This document shows positions 37,959 to 47,346 of a stretch of DNA of 64,000 nt, piece after piece. A program made the position numbers and the translations under genes. Where the stretch lies: the NCBI RefSeq assembly GCF_019598945.1, contig NZ_CP080598.1, positions 992,001 to 1,056,000 on the forward strand. Reading direction: 5' to 3'. The stretch comes from Sphaerospermopsis torques-reginae ITEP-024. GTDB lineage: Bacteria; Cyanobacteriota; Cyanobacteriia; Cyanobacteriales; Nostocaceae. Every line of letters begins with the position of its first letter. Position 1 is the first letter of the stretch. A model generated the notes under the pieces. It saw only the letters and a program-made list of their open reading frames with translations. It had not been told where the DNA came from and searched no databases.

Positions 37959-37979
37959 CCTAATTCGCTTCTTCTACTT

Positions 37980-38864
37980 TCAATTATGTATTACCTTCTT
38001 CAACAACTGGGGAATTTGTGCAGGAGATTCAGCTATAGGAACTTGTGCAGTTTGGAAAGCTGCTAATTTATTTTGTGTTGTGCCAAAATTAGGATCACGT
38101 TTCACAACGGTTGCTATATTTCCTGTTTGATGCCAATATTTGTTTGGTGGTGCGTGTCTACCTGCAATATAAGCAATAACGGGTTTATCAATAGCTTCAG
38201 TAATATATCTAGCAGCAGTTTCCTCACTTTCTCCCCCTGGTTGGCCGACTAAAACTATTGCTTCTGTGGTTTCATCTTCATCGAGAATTTGCAACCATTG
38301 AGAAAAGGAAGAACCGACAATAGCATCACTACCAATACTGACACTAATCGACTGACCTAAACCAGCTTTGGTTAATTCCCAGGCTACCTCATAAGTCAGG
38401 GTACTACTACGGCTAACAATTCCCACAGATCCAGGGGTATAAAATTCACTAGGTTGAGTGCCTAAGAGAATTTTACCAGGAACAATAATTCCCGGACTGT
38501 TAGGACCTACTAGCAAAATTTCATGACTTTCTGTAGTGCAGAGTAATTTCACCATATCTAAAGGTGGTACACCAGCAGAAATAATAATTATCTGTCTAAT
38601 GTTAGAGGCGATCGCTTCTAAAGCTGCATCCAAAACTTGATAAGGATGGACACAAATAATTGTCGTATCAATTTGCCCAAATTGTGAGATAGCTTCTTCT
38701 ACTAAATCAAACACTGGCAAACCATAGATTTTCTGTCCACCACATCCAGGATCAACACCAGCTACTAAATTAGTGCCATAAACCTTCATTTGAGCAATAT
38801 GAGTTGCTGATATAAATTCACAAAAACCCTGAATTAAAACTTTACTGTCTGGTTTTAAGTTCAT
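37980..38864 (-). CDS. sucD: Succinyl-CoA synthetase alpha subunit-like (SucD)
   Basis: 294 residues. Conserved parts: CoA-binding PGCGGQKIYGLPVF, GPNSPGI (usual GPNCPG with Cys to Ser), VGQPGGESEETAARYI, and the active-site His in KYWHQTGNI. The N-terminal TGxxGTFH motif is replaced by FCEFISATH, a clear divergence. It should form succinate from succinyl-CoA with GDP/ADP phosphorylation if active. Partner sucC lies upstream in the same operon. Confidence 0.75.
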   Translation of the reverse strand: MNLKPDSKVLIQGFCEFISATHIAQMKVYGTNLVAGVDPGCGGQKIYGLPVFDLVEEAISQFGQIDTTIICVHPYQVLDAALEAIASNIRQIIIISAGVPPLDMVKLLCTTESHEILLVGPNSPGIIVPGKILLGTQPSEFYTPGSVGIVSRSSTLTYEVAWELTKAGLGQSISVSIGSDAIVGSSFSQWLQILDEDETTEAIVLVGQPGGESEETAARYITEAIDKPVIAYIAGRHAPPNKYWHQTGNIATVVKRDPNFGTTQNKLAAFQTAQVPIAESPAQIPQLLKKVIHN

Positions 38865-38992
38865 AAAATTTAGTTATTAGTTATTGGGAATAGGGAATAG
38901 GGAATAGGGAACAGGGAACAGGAAAAGAGAAATTTTTGATTTTTAATTTTTGATTTTTAATTTTTAATTGCTTTGTTACCTGTCACCAATCA

Positions 38993-40210
38993 CTACCTTT
39001 TGTAAGCTGGTAACTTAGCCAAACGTACTGCTTGTTTTACGGCCTCGTCTAAATTTTCCACTACTATCAGCGTCTCAGTTTCAGTCTTGAGTTGAGCTAA
39101 ATATTTCTTAGCGTCATTAAAATCAGAACCAGCAAGACGGACAACCAAGCGCGGTAAATTTCTGGGTTTATATTTACTACCTTTGGCTATATAAGATGTC
39201 AGTTCTTTTGGATCTAGTTGCATAAAATGACCAATGATTTCTGGCATTTGGGAAACTTGAGGAATAGAACCCAAAAAGTTAATCAGAATCACTTGAATGC
39301 TTTTATCAGCAGCTAACATTTTTAAACCTGTTTCCAGGCGATCGCAAAATGTCGTCGGTTCAGTATCAATCAAAAAAGAATGTCGTAAATTTAAAGACAC
39401 ACCAGGTTTACCACCTGCATTAAAAACTGCATCCAAGGTTGTCAACAACGAACCAGTACCATTGCCTAATATACCGATTTTGCCTTGCATTTCCAACCCA
39501 TCCCAATTACCCAAGATGCTGTTGATCTTGCTATTTTTATGACGGCCAATCATTTTTGCCGCCATTTTGGCTATTTCTGGATGTCGGTTAATCGCGCGTT
39601 CGTTGACTGTAACTTTACCATTGAGTGCCATAACTTGCCCAGAAACACTAACAGCTAGAGGATTTATCTCTACTAAATCTAAGTCCTTCTGCACAAATAA
39701 CTTATACATTTTTTCTACAATATCACTTACCGACTGCATCAGCGCACCCTGTAAGCCCATTTTCAAACCCAGTCTTCTGGCATAAAATGGCGAAAATTCC
39801 TGTTCTACCACCACATATTGCATTTTCTCCCCTGGAGATTCCCAATCAATATCTGGTTCTTTGCAACCTAAAAGCACAGGACGACAGATAGCGGTATCTA
39901 AAACTACGGCCAGATAAAATTCATCTTTGGCATTATACTTAGTTTCTGCCAGTAAAACCTCTGGCAATTCTCCCCAAATTGGTAAATTAAAGATATTTTG
40001 GGCAGCAGCGATCGCATCAATGGTGGTTTCCACAATTCTGACTCCACCAGCTTTAGCCCGTTCATCTGCGTGTACTTGCGATTTGAGTACAATCGGATAG
40101 CTAATTTTTAACCGTTTTAAATCTGTAGGATGGTCAATTCGTTGAGATGGTAAGACAGGAATGCCCATCTTATCAAACCATTCTTTAACTTGGTACTCCA
40201 ATAAATCCAT
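38993..40210 (-). CDS. sucC: Succinyl-CoA synthetase beta subunit-like (SucC)
   Basis: 405 residues. It starts MDLLEYQVKEWFDKMGIPVLPSQ, the classic SucC N-terminus. ATP-grasp features include KSQVHADERAKAGGVRI, EQEFSPFYARRLGL and the metal site EINPLAVS. In the C-terminal ligase domain NGxGLxMATMD becomes GNGTGSLLTTLDAVF, and the glycine-rich NFLDVGG that follows in most SucC is replaced by VSLNLRHSF. Either it is a divergent cyanobacterial type or it has altered specificity. Repeats separate it from sucD by 128 bp. Confidence 0.75.
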   Translation of the reverse strand: MDLLEYQVKEWFDKMGIPVLPSQRIDHPTDLKRLKISYPIVLKSQVHADERAKAGGVRIVETTIDAIAAAQNIFNLPIWGELPEVLLAETKYNAKDEFYLAVVLDTAICRPVLLGCKEPDIDWESPGEKMQYVVVEQEFSPFYARRLGLKMGLQGALMQSVSDIVEKMYKLFVQKDLDLVEINPLAVSVSGQVMALNGKVTVNERAINRHPEIAKMAAKMIGRHKNSKINSILGNWDGLEMQGKIGILGNGTGSLLTTLDAVFNAGGKPGVSLNLRHSFLIDTEPTTFCDRLETGLKMLAADKSIQVILINFLGSIPQVSQMPEIIGHFMQLDPKELTSYIAKGSKYKPRNLPRLVVRLAGSDFNDAKKYLAQLKTETETLIVVENLDEAVKQAVRLAKLPAYKR

Positions 40211-40793
40211 TGGTACACACCTTGTATTAACAATTTCAAAGCTAATTTTTATTGCTGTCCCGTCGTTTGCACAGCACTTTATTTATATAATCACGCTTCG
40301 GTTGGCTAGAAAATTGATTTGGCAATAATCAATTTTATCGAATTAAGTCATAGTGGTACATTCTATTCTCAAACCCCAACCGCTGCTATTTGGTTGATTA
40401 GACCTTTTGATCCTCCTTGGTCAACTTGCCAGTCTAAAAAATTACTTGGATCTTCTTATATATTTTTTCCTGGATAATTTATACTCGCATTTGTATTGTC
40501 TAATTTATGATCTAGTAGTATAAAAAAGCAGAATCCTAAACCATTGCTGCTTCCTCGCTTTCTGGTTACAGATGCAACTTTGTGTTACAAACTAGTTCTC
40601 TGGGACAGGAAACCAAGGTTCAGCCTTGAGCAAAATCAAATACTTGTATATTAAAGTATCAGTATATGATTGGGTTTTGTCAAACAGTTAGTAAAACCAT
40701 CTATTCTGAATGTGACAAAGACCAGAACTTTATTTCATCTACTCCAAGATAATAAAAACTATAAAACTACATACAACATTAGCAGTAGACATT
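40211..40793. other. Divergent promoter region, no gene
   Basis: 583 bp without tandem repeats between divergent sucC and the 675-aa membrane-protein gene. AT-rich promoter-like stretches occur near 40290 and 40500. No known RNA motif or operator recognised. Confidence 0.4.
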
Positions 40794-42821
40794 ATGAAAG
40801 ATAAATTCCCAAAAGAAGATATCCAGGTTTTAACCAGTATTTTACAGGAAAAACTACTGGTAAAATTTCCATCTGTCCCAGTTCTCCAGGTGAGATGCGC
40901 TGTCCAGAAAGACGAACTGATGATTTTAACTCAGCACCCTCCAGGTATAGCAGTTGATAGCCAAAAAATCTTTGCCATCCTTGAGGAATCGCTCCAGTGG
41001 CAATCTCAGTACCATAATGAAAGCGTGCAATTTTATGTCAGGGTTTCAGGAAAAAAACTACCCTATGCTAAACAATCAATCACCATTAAGGCTAAGGAAA
41101 TACAGAAAAACCAGCAAATTCCATCCTTAGAAACAAACAATGGCTTTAATAAAGGTGCTGCTAAGAACCAGCTAATTTTTCCCCCATTGGAAATTTCTGA
41201 TCTCTCATCTCCTGTAACCGATGTTCATATATCGGATAATCCATTTAGTTTACTAAAAGATGATCACATTTCGGATAATCCATTTGCTTCACTAAAAGAT
41301 AACCATATCTCGGATCATCCATTGAGTTCCCGAACCGAAGAAAATATTTCAGATTCTACCTTTAGTTCTGATCTTTCATTTGGCTCAGATAATTCATTAA
41401 ATTCAGATACCATACTAAGATCAGAGACATCATTTAACTCGGATGCTACATTTAGCTCAAATAGCTCATTGTTCAATGAGAGTGAGAATGAGTTAGCCGA
41501 AGAAGAAAAATTGGACTCATTTGCTGGGGTAGAAAACCTTCCCCAACGTAAAAGGCCATCCATATCACTACCACCTTTACCCGTCCTCTTAGGAGGAGTC
41601 TTGGGGGTGAGTGTGATTGTGGGAGGCGGTGCTTTCTTTTTAAATCGCGTTTGTGTGATTGGTGAATGCAAAGAATTACAAGTAGCCGAGCAATTTAAAA
41701 GCGAGTCTGAAGAATTAATCCGTAAAGCTAAATCTGCACAAGAACTAATAGCATTACAACAGCAACTAGATAAAGTTATTTCAGATATCAAAGTAATTCC
41801 CCAATGGTCTCCTCGTTATCAGCCAGCACAGGAACTGACTTTAGGTTTTTCTGACCAATCAACAAAAATTAACTTAGTGATAAAAGCTTTACAAGCCGCA
41901 TCCGCCGCAGAGCAAAAAACTCAAACTCCCGCAACTAGCTTAGATGAACTCCGCAGCAGACAAACTTTATGGAGACAAGCAATTACACCACTGGAAGCTA
42001 TTAAACCTAGTCATGAACTATATAGTTTGGTGCAGGCAAAATTACCCAAATATCAAAGCAATTTAAAAGTGATCAATCAGCAGTTGTTAAATGAAGAATC
42101 ATGGCAGAAAAAACTTACCACAGCCAAAACTGTGGCTGATTCAGCCAACCAGCGTCAAGCTACTGCTAAATCCGGTAATGATTGGCAAAGAGTACAATTT
42201 GCTTGGCAACAAGTAATTAATGATTTGAAAAGTATCCCCGCCACCAGCACAGCAAATGAGGAAGCCAAAAAACTGTTAGCGGAATATCAACCAAAACTCA
42301 TACTGGCACGCAACCGCGCTACCATAGAAATAGCAGCAGCCTCCTCTTTTCAACAAGCTACCAACTTTGCAAATCAAGCTAAAGCATTCGAGACGAAAAA
42401 TCAATGGACACAAGCAATAGCATCTTGGCAACAAGCTATACAGACGGCTAAACAGGTTTCTCAAGATAGTTCCATCTATAATCAAGCACAGTCACTCATT
42501 CAAACCTATTCTACTGGTTTAGCACAGACACTGGAAAAACAGCAACTCTATGGTAACTTGGCACAAAGTCGCGCTGATTTAGGAAAAACCTGCGTCAGTG
42601 GCATACGTTTATGCAATTTCACAATTGAAAAAAAACCACAAATGCGTATTGTCGTCCGTCTAACTCCAGAGTATGATCGCAAACTGCTAACTGTTGGTGC
42701 GGATATGCAGAATCACTTCCAAACTTTGCAACAGGCTTTAGGAGTCATCAGTGAAAATGCCAACCTCCCCCTATTTCTCTACAATTCCCAAGGAGAAGAA
42801 AGGTATATGAGGAATCCGTAA
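40794..42821 (+). CDS. Hypothetical single-pass membrane protein with repeats and long coiled-coil region
   Basis: 675 residues. The N-terminal 110 residues look like a small folded domain. Residues about 145-180 contain three copies of a HISDNPFSLLKD-like unit, then a Ser/Asn/Asp-rich tract. One membrane helix lies at about 262-283 (VLLGGVLGVSVIVGGGAFFL) followed by CVIGECK. The rest (about 290-610) is helical with repeated AxxxWxxAI patterns, ending in a small domain with MRIVVRLTPEYDRKLL. Family not recognised; probably cyanobacterium-specific and periplasm-facing. Confidence 0.5.
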   Translation: MKDKFPKEDIQVLTSILQEKLLVKFPSVPVLQVRCAVQKDELMILTQHPPGIAVDSQKIFAILEESLQWQSQYHNESVQFYVRVSGKKLPYAKQSITIKAKEIQKNQQIPSLETNNGFNKGAAKNQLIFPPLEISDLSSPVTDVHISDNPFSLLKDDHISDNPFASLKDNHISDHPLSSRTEENISDSTFSSDLSFGSDNSLNSDTILRSETSFNSDATFSSNSSLFNESENELAEEEKLDSFAGVENLPQRKRPSISLPPLPVLLGGVLGVSVIVGGGAFFLNRVCVIGECKELQVAEQFKSESEELIRKAKSAQELIALQQQLDKVISDIKVIPQWSPRYQPAQELTLGFSDQSTKINLVIKALQAASAAEQKTQTPATSLDELRSRQTLWRQAITPLEAIKPSHELYSLVQAKLPKYQSNLKVINQQLLNEESWQKKLTTAKTVADSANQRQATAKSGNDWQRVQFAWQQVINDLKSIPATSTANEEAKKLLAEYQPKLILARNRATIEIAAASSFQQATNFANQAKAFETKNQWTQAIASWQQAIQTAKQVSQDSSIYNQAQSLIQTYSTGLAQTLEKQQLYGNLAQSRADLGKTCVSGIRLCNFTIEKKPQMRIVVRLTPEYDRKLLTVGADMQNHFQTLQQALGVISENANLPLFLYNSQGEERYMRNP

Positions 42822-42832
42822 TAATTCATAAT

Positions 42833-42951
42833 TGGTGATTGGTGACTGGTGACTGGTGACTGGTGACTGGGGAAGAAAATTTTAGATTTTAGATTTTAGA
42901 TTTTAGATTGGATTTGACAAAAACAATCCAAAATCCAAAATCCAAAATCCT
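42833..42951. repeat. GGTGACT STRR plus TTTTAGA/CCAAAAT hairpin
   Basis: GGTGACT heptamers (42837-42870), then TTTTAGA heptamers (42881-42910) facing CCAAAAT heptamers (42926-42950). This is the same asymmetric stem as at 19790-19862, again between convergent genes. Confidence 0.75.
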
Positions 42952-42991
42952 TTCATTGAATTACCAATTACCAATTACCAATTACCCATCC

Positions 42992-43909
42992 CTAAAAACC
43001 CAAATGATTTTGTAAAGCTTGGCGCATTTCGGTTACAGGAATTTCTTCATTTTGTAACCAGATTTTTAATGCTGCTGCACCTTGTTGAACTAGCATTTCT
43101 AAACCATCAATGGCAATTGCACCTTGTTTTTCTGCTAGTTGTAAAAATTTTGTTGGTTTGGGAATGTAAATTAAATCATAAGCAATTGCACCTGAAGGTA
43201 ATTTAACCATTTCCTCTGCACTTAAAGGAGATTCATTGACATGAGGATACATCCCGATGGGAGTAGTATTTACTAACAAATTAGCTTGGGGAATTAGGTT
43301 TGGTAATTCTTCCCAAGAATGAACTTGAAATTTATCTGCAAAGGGTGAATTTTGCCAACTTTCATTAAATGCTTTTAACTTATATATGTTCCTTCCTACT
43401 ACATGAATTTCTGAGAAACCTCGTTGAATACAACCTGCAACAACCGCCCTTGCAGCGCCACCATTTCCTAAAATTACTGCGGTTTTCTGACTCCAATCTT
43501 GATGATAGGTGGTTTGTAAAGGTGCGATAAACCCTTGTACATCGGTATTTGTTCCTACCCAAATGTCACCTTGACGAGTGACGGTATTAACTGCACCTAT
43601 AGCTTGAGCAATGGGGGAAATTTCTGATAATAAAGGTATTATTGCCTGTTTATGGGGAATTGTTACACTAAAACCGACAACACCAATAGCTGCAAAACCA
43701 GCGATCGCAATTTCTAAATTTTCTGGTGCAATAGGAAAAGGTAAATAAACATAATCTAATCCTAATTTACTCAAAGCTGCATTGTGCATCACTGGTGAAA
43801 GGGAATGTTCTACAGGATGGCCAATAACTCCCAAAAGTTTAGATTTTCCGGTTATTTGCTGACAATAATTATTTTCTTGTTTCTGATCTTGGTTATTCAT
43901 AAACATCAT
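42992..43909 (-). CDS. aroE: Shikimate dehydrogenase
   Basis: 305 residues from the chosen start. An earlier ATG at 43960 adds an unlikely Lys/Ile-rich tail, and 43900 is equally possible. It reduces 3-dehydroshikimate to shikimate with NADPH. Substrate site GHPVEHSLSPVMHNAAL, catalytic Lys in TIPHKQAIIP, and the NADPH loop GNGGAARAVV are present. The N-terminus has an extra 20 residues before the usual TGKSKLLGVIGHP. The gap downstream holds STRR and a hairpin. Confidence 0.9.
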   Translation of the reverse strand: MMFMNNQDQKQENNYCQQITGKSKLLGVIGHPVEHSLSPVMHNAALSKLGLDYVYLPFPIAPENLEIAIAGFAAIGVVGFSVTIPHKQAIIPLLSEISPIAQAIGAVNTVTRQGDIWVGTNTDVQGFIAPLQTTYHQDWSQKTAVILGNGGAARAVVAGCIQRGFSEIHVVGRNIYKLKAFNESWQNSPFADKFQVHSWEELPNLIPQANLLVNTTPIGMYPHVNESPLSAEEMVKLPSGAIAYDLIYIPKPTKFLQLAEKQGAIAIDGLEMLVQQGAAALKIWLQNEEIPVTEMRQALQNHLGF

Positions 43910-44193
43910 GTTTTTTTTAAAACGTATTGCAATTATACTTATTTTTGGTAACTTACCCAAAAAAATAACCCAGTTGCATTAAACAACCAGGCTAAATGCC
44001 AGATATTAAATGAGATTAAATGAGATTAAATTAATACATCAACCCAAACAACACTTCACACTTCCACTTGATCACCGATGATGAAATAGTCAATACAAAA
44101 GTAAGGGTAATTCATGAATTACCCCTACGCAAGAATCAGGTTTTGAGTTCAATCTTGCGTAAGTCAAGTCCTAAAATATTTTGACTCCTGTAC

Positions 44194-44214
44194 GGGTTTA
44201 GCAGTGCTAAACCC
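44194..44214. repeat. GGGTTTAGC/GCTAAACCC palindrome (second copy)
   Basis: Same 9-bp stem as at 29048-29068, followed again by CCTAC. It lies just downstream of the hsp20 gene and may double as its terminator. Another hairpin, GGGTAATTC/GAATTACCC, lies near 44106-44127. Confidence 0.7.
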
Positions 44215-44236
44215 CTACTGAATCCTTACCTAAATC

Positions 44237-44683
44237 TTAATTTTTACCCAAGTTTATTTTCACAACTTTATTCTTTTCTTCTACCAATTTGGGTAAATTC
44301 AGATGCAAAATACCATCTTTATAATCGGCGGTAACTTTGGTATTTTGAATAGGTACAGGCAGAGGAATTACACGCTGAAATTGACCATAATAAAATTCAC
44401 TTCTGGTTTTAGCTTGATCTTCTTCTTTGTGTTGAAACTTCCGTTCACCGCTAATAGAAACTGAATCTTCTGTAACTTGAATATCTAAGTCTTTAGCTTC
44501 CATACCAGGAACTTCTAACTTGAGAATTACTGCATCATCAGTTTCAATTATTTCCGCAGCAGGAATTTTTGGAACATTAGTTAACTCTTTCAAAGTATTA
44601 GGTATAAATCCTTCTACTAAAAGATTAACGCGACGTTCTAAGGTGTCGATTTCTTTCCAGGGATTGTAACGAATAACTGTCAT
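44237..44683 (-). CDS. Small heat shock protein (Hsp20/alpha-crystallin)
   Basis: 148 residues with the alpha-crystallin domain (about 45-140) including the conserved AxxKDGxLxL-type motif (DYKDGILHLNLPK) and a short C-terminal tail with the V-x-I-x-L anchor (KVVKINLGKN). It acts as an ATP-independent holdase. In the 5' leader an AGAGG ribosome site sits about 10 bp before ATG, and a 6-bp hairpin GAGTTG/CAACTC (44722-44740) lies farther upstream. Such leaders can be thermosensors, but this stem does not mask the ribosome site. Confidence 0.9.
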   Translation of the reverse strand: MTVIRYNPWKEIDTLERRVNLLVEGFIPNTLKELTNVPKIPAAEIIETDDAVILKLEVPGMEAKDLDIQVTEDSVSISGERKFQHKEEDQAKTRSEFYYGQFQRVIPLPVPIQNTKVTADYKDGILHLNLPKLVEEKNKVVKINLGKN

Positions 44684-45191
44684 ATACTTTTACCTCTATA
44701 TTGTTGGTTGTTTCTTCGTTTGAGTTGTTTTTATCAACTCTTTGATTATTATCTTAGTGAGGTTCAAAAATAATGTAAATTCGGTTTTTATCACTTATTA
44801 AATGATGATTACCGAACCGATATTTTCGATTATAAATATTTTCGGTTTATGCGAATATTTCTGGTTCGGTTTACACGACAAATATCAATTTAAAATTAAC
44901 CAGATGGGTGACTCTGATCAAAAATTCACCTCAATACTTTTCCGTTAAGGTTTTCATCCCCCCAACCTCTCTTTCAAAGAATGCCTAAAAATCCGTTTGT
45001 TTCCCCTTTTTTCAGGGATATAATGGGGGATATCTAATATTTACAATACGTAAATCTCGTTAACCGAACCGTATTGCTGTGAGCTTCATTCGTTTATTGT
45101 TTAGTTATATAAAAATATATATAATTATGTTTATTTATATTTAATAATGAAAAAATTAACTGTAAATTATCATACCTGATATATTATACAA
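44684..45191. other. Divergent regulatory region with CCGAACC/GGTTCGG repeats
   Basis: 508 bp. Motifs CGGTTTTTATC, ACCGAACCGAT, CGGTTTATGCG, GGTTCGGTTT and AACCGAACCG recur between 44780 and 45072, some as inverted pairs. They may be operator sites for the heat-shock gene or for the divergent desaturase-like gene. No CIRCE palindrome seen. Confidence 0.45.
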
Positions 45192-46007
45192 GTGCATACA
45201 ATTTTATTGAATGATTACGAAATAAATCAAAAAACAAAACACATAAACAAATTTATACAATTTAACACCATGCTACCTATAATTACGGAATTTACTATTT
45301 TGACTTTAGTCATATTTTTTTCTCTTTCCCTGCGATACCTGATTGTATCTTTTTTACTATATTGGTTGCTGTGGATTCGCAGACCAAAGTCTTGGGAAAA
45401 TCGTCGTCTTCAAGATATCAATAGACGCAAGAACAAAATCTCCACTGAAATTAAATGGTCAATTTTATCCTGTCTTATTTTTTCACCTCTAGTTGCTTTG
45501 ACGATGAAAATAATAGAAACGGGACATACCAAAGTTTATTTTGATCCTCTAGAATATGGGTGGTTATATTTACCTTTAAGCTTGTTTATATATTTGTTTT
45601 TGCACGATACTTATTTTTATTGGACACATTTCTGGTTACATAAACCTAAAATGTATCGGCGGTTTCATAAGGTTCATCATGAATCTATTAACCCAACACC
45701 CTGGACTTCCTTTTGCTTTGATCCATTTGAGAGCATAATTCAAGCAATTATTATTCCCATTTTGCTTTTGATCATTCCCATTCACATTAGTATGGTAGTT
45801 TTGTTATTGATATTGATGACATTATTTGGCGTGATTAATCACACAGGTTATGAGGTTTACCCAAGTTCCTGGATGCTGGGTTTTTGGAATCAATATTGGA
45901 TTACACCTACCCATCACACATTGCATCATCACAAGTTTAATTGCAATTATGGTCTTTATTTTCGCTTTTGGGATAAGTTGATGAAAACAGATGTGATGAA
46001 TAATTAG
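45192..46007 (+). CDS. Sterol desaturase/fatty acid hydroxylase family protein
   Basis: 271 residues from a GTG start; an internal ATG at 45270 is equally plausible because the first 26 residues are polar. Several membrane helices and three His boxes that bind a di-iron centre: HDTYFYWTHFWLH, HKVHH and HHTLHHH. Family members oxidise membrane lipids or carotenoids. The substrate is unknown. Confidence 0.82.
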   Translation: MHTILLNDYEINQKTKHINKFIQFNTMLPIITEFTILTLVIFFSLSLRYLIVSFLLYWLLWIRRPKSWENRRLQDINRRKNKISTEIKWSILSCLIFSPLVALTMKIIETGHTKVYFDPLEYGWLYLPLSLFIYLFLHDTYFYWTHFWLHKPKMYRRFHKVHHESINPTPWTSFCFDPFESIIQAIIIPILLLIIPIHISMVVLLLILMTLFGVINHTGYEVYPSSWMLGFWNQYWITPTHHTLHHHKFNCNYGLYFRFWDKLMKTDVMNN

Positions 46008-46105
46008 TATTATATATTATAATACGTAAAAACTGTAGAAATTTTTATTTTATACAGTAAAATGAAAATACATACATCAAAAAACACTTAACTTTAATTT
46101 AGATA

Positions 46106-47020
46106 ATGCAGACAAATATAGCACCCTCTACAAATGCAATTTCTGGAAAATACTGGCAATGGCGAGGACACAATGTATACTATGTACAAGCGGGAGAAAA
46201 ACAACCCCAGCGCCCCTCTTTGCTTTTAGTACATGGATTTGGTGCTTCTACAGACCACTGGCGTAAAAATCTTACCGGACTTTGTGCAGATTTTCAAGTA
46301 TTTGCTATTGATCTTTTAGGGTTTGGACGTTCAGCAAAACCAAAATTACAGTATAGTGGAGACCTATGGCGTGAACAACTAGGAGATTTTATTAGTGAAG
46401 TCATTGGTGAAAAAACAGTTGTAGCGGGTAACTCTCTTGGTGGTTATGCTTGTTTATGTGTAGGTGCAAAATATCCTGATCTGGTGGCGGGGGTAGTATT
46501 ACTTAATAGTGCGGGTCCATTTTCGCAAGCGGAAGGGGAACAAGTACAAATGCAACCTGCACAAAATCCTGTACAGAAATTAATTGGTAACACTGTCAAA
46601 TGGACTTTTAAACAAAAGTTATTTCAAGCTTTATTATTTCAATATGTGCGTCAACGTTGGGTAATTCGTCGTACTTTGGAAAAGGTTTATTTAGATAAAA
46701 CTGCAATTACTGATCAATTAGTTGCAGAAATTCAACGTCCAGCTTTTGATCCAGGTGCTTTAGATGTTTTCGTCTCTGTTTTTAGCACTCCCCAAGGGGA
46801 AAAGGTTGATGTTTTACTCAAGCAATTAACTTGTGCTTTATTATTGTTATGGGGTGAAGCTGATCCTTGGATGAAAGCGCGGGAACGTTCCCAGAAATTC
46901 CATGAATATTATCCGCAATTAACAGAATATTTTATCAATGCTGGTCATTGTCCCCATGATGAAGCACCTGATCAAATAAACCCTCTTTTCCGAGATTGGG
47001 TTTTATCTATTACTAATTGA
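46106..47020 (+). CDS. Alpha/beta hydrolase
   Basis: 304 residues. Oxyanion region VHGFGAS, nucleophile elbow GNSLGGY, acid in GEADPW and base in AGHCPHDEAP make a complete catalytic triad. Similar to the cyanobacterial/plant lipase-like and pheophytinase-like hydrolases, but the substrate cannot be assigned. Stop codon is followed directly by AATTGATA-type repeats. Confidence 0.85.
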   Translation: MQTNIAPSTNAISGKYWQWRGHNVYYVQAGEKQPQRPSLLLVHGFGASTDHWRKNLTGLCADFQVFAIDLLGFGRSAKPKLQYSGDLWREQLGDFISEVIGEKTVVAGNSLGGYACLCVGAKYPDLVAGVVLLNSAGPFSQAEGEQVQMQPAQNPVQKLIGNTVKWTFKQKLFQALLFQYVRQRWVIRRTLEKVYLDKTAITDQLVAEIQRPAFDPGALDVFVSVFSTPQGEKVDVLLKQLTCALLLLWGEADPWMKARERSQKFHEYYPQLTEYFINAGHCPHDEAPDQINPLFRDWVLSITN

Positions 47021-47157
47021 TAATTGATAATTGACAATTGACAATTGATCCATTCAAGGTTAAAAGTTCCCCTTTTTTATGGGGAAAAAGATAAAACCTT
47101 TGCATTTTTCCATTCAATCCTCTTCTTTCTAGAACACCGATTCATTAATCGTAAGGA

Positions 47158-47217
47158 CGAAGCATTCGGACAGAATATGAACTGGTTTCAGCGATAGGTT
47201 ATCACCCGAATGCTTCG
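47158..47217. repeat. CGAAGCATTCGG palindrome
   Basis: 12-bp perfect arms CGAAGCATTCGG and CCGAATGCTTCG around 36 nt, followed by CCCCTAC. This is a dispersed palindrome type of Nostocales gaps. Confidence 0.75.
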
Positions 47218-47315
47218 CCCCTACAAGGTAAAAACAGATTACCTAGCATTACTGAATCGACGTTCTAGGGAAAGTTAATTGTCAATTGTCAATTGTACAT
47301 TGTCAATTGATAAAA

Positions 47316-47346
47316 ACCTAAAAACCTGATCAGGGTTGACCAGGTT
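47316..47346 (-). terminator. Intrinsic terminator (minus strand)
   Basis: On the minus strand AACCTGGTCA pairs with TGATCAGGTT across a 4-nt loop and is followed by TTTTAGGTTTTT. Confidence 0.5.

Noticed and set aside
41315-41791. 158-codon minus-strand ORF
   Set aside because: Antisense to the Ser/Asn-rich part of the 675-aa protein; low-complexity mirror.
44722-44740. RNA thermometer for hsp20
   Set aside because: The hairpin is real but does not pair with the AGAGG ribosome site or the start codon, so I do not call a thermosensor.
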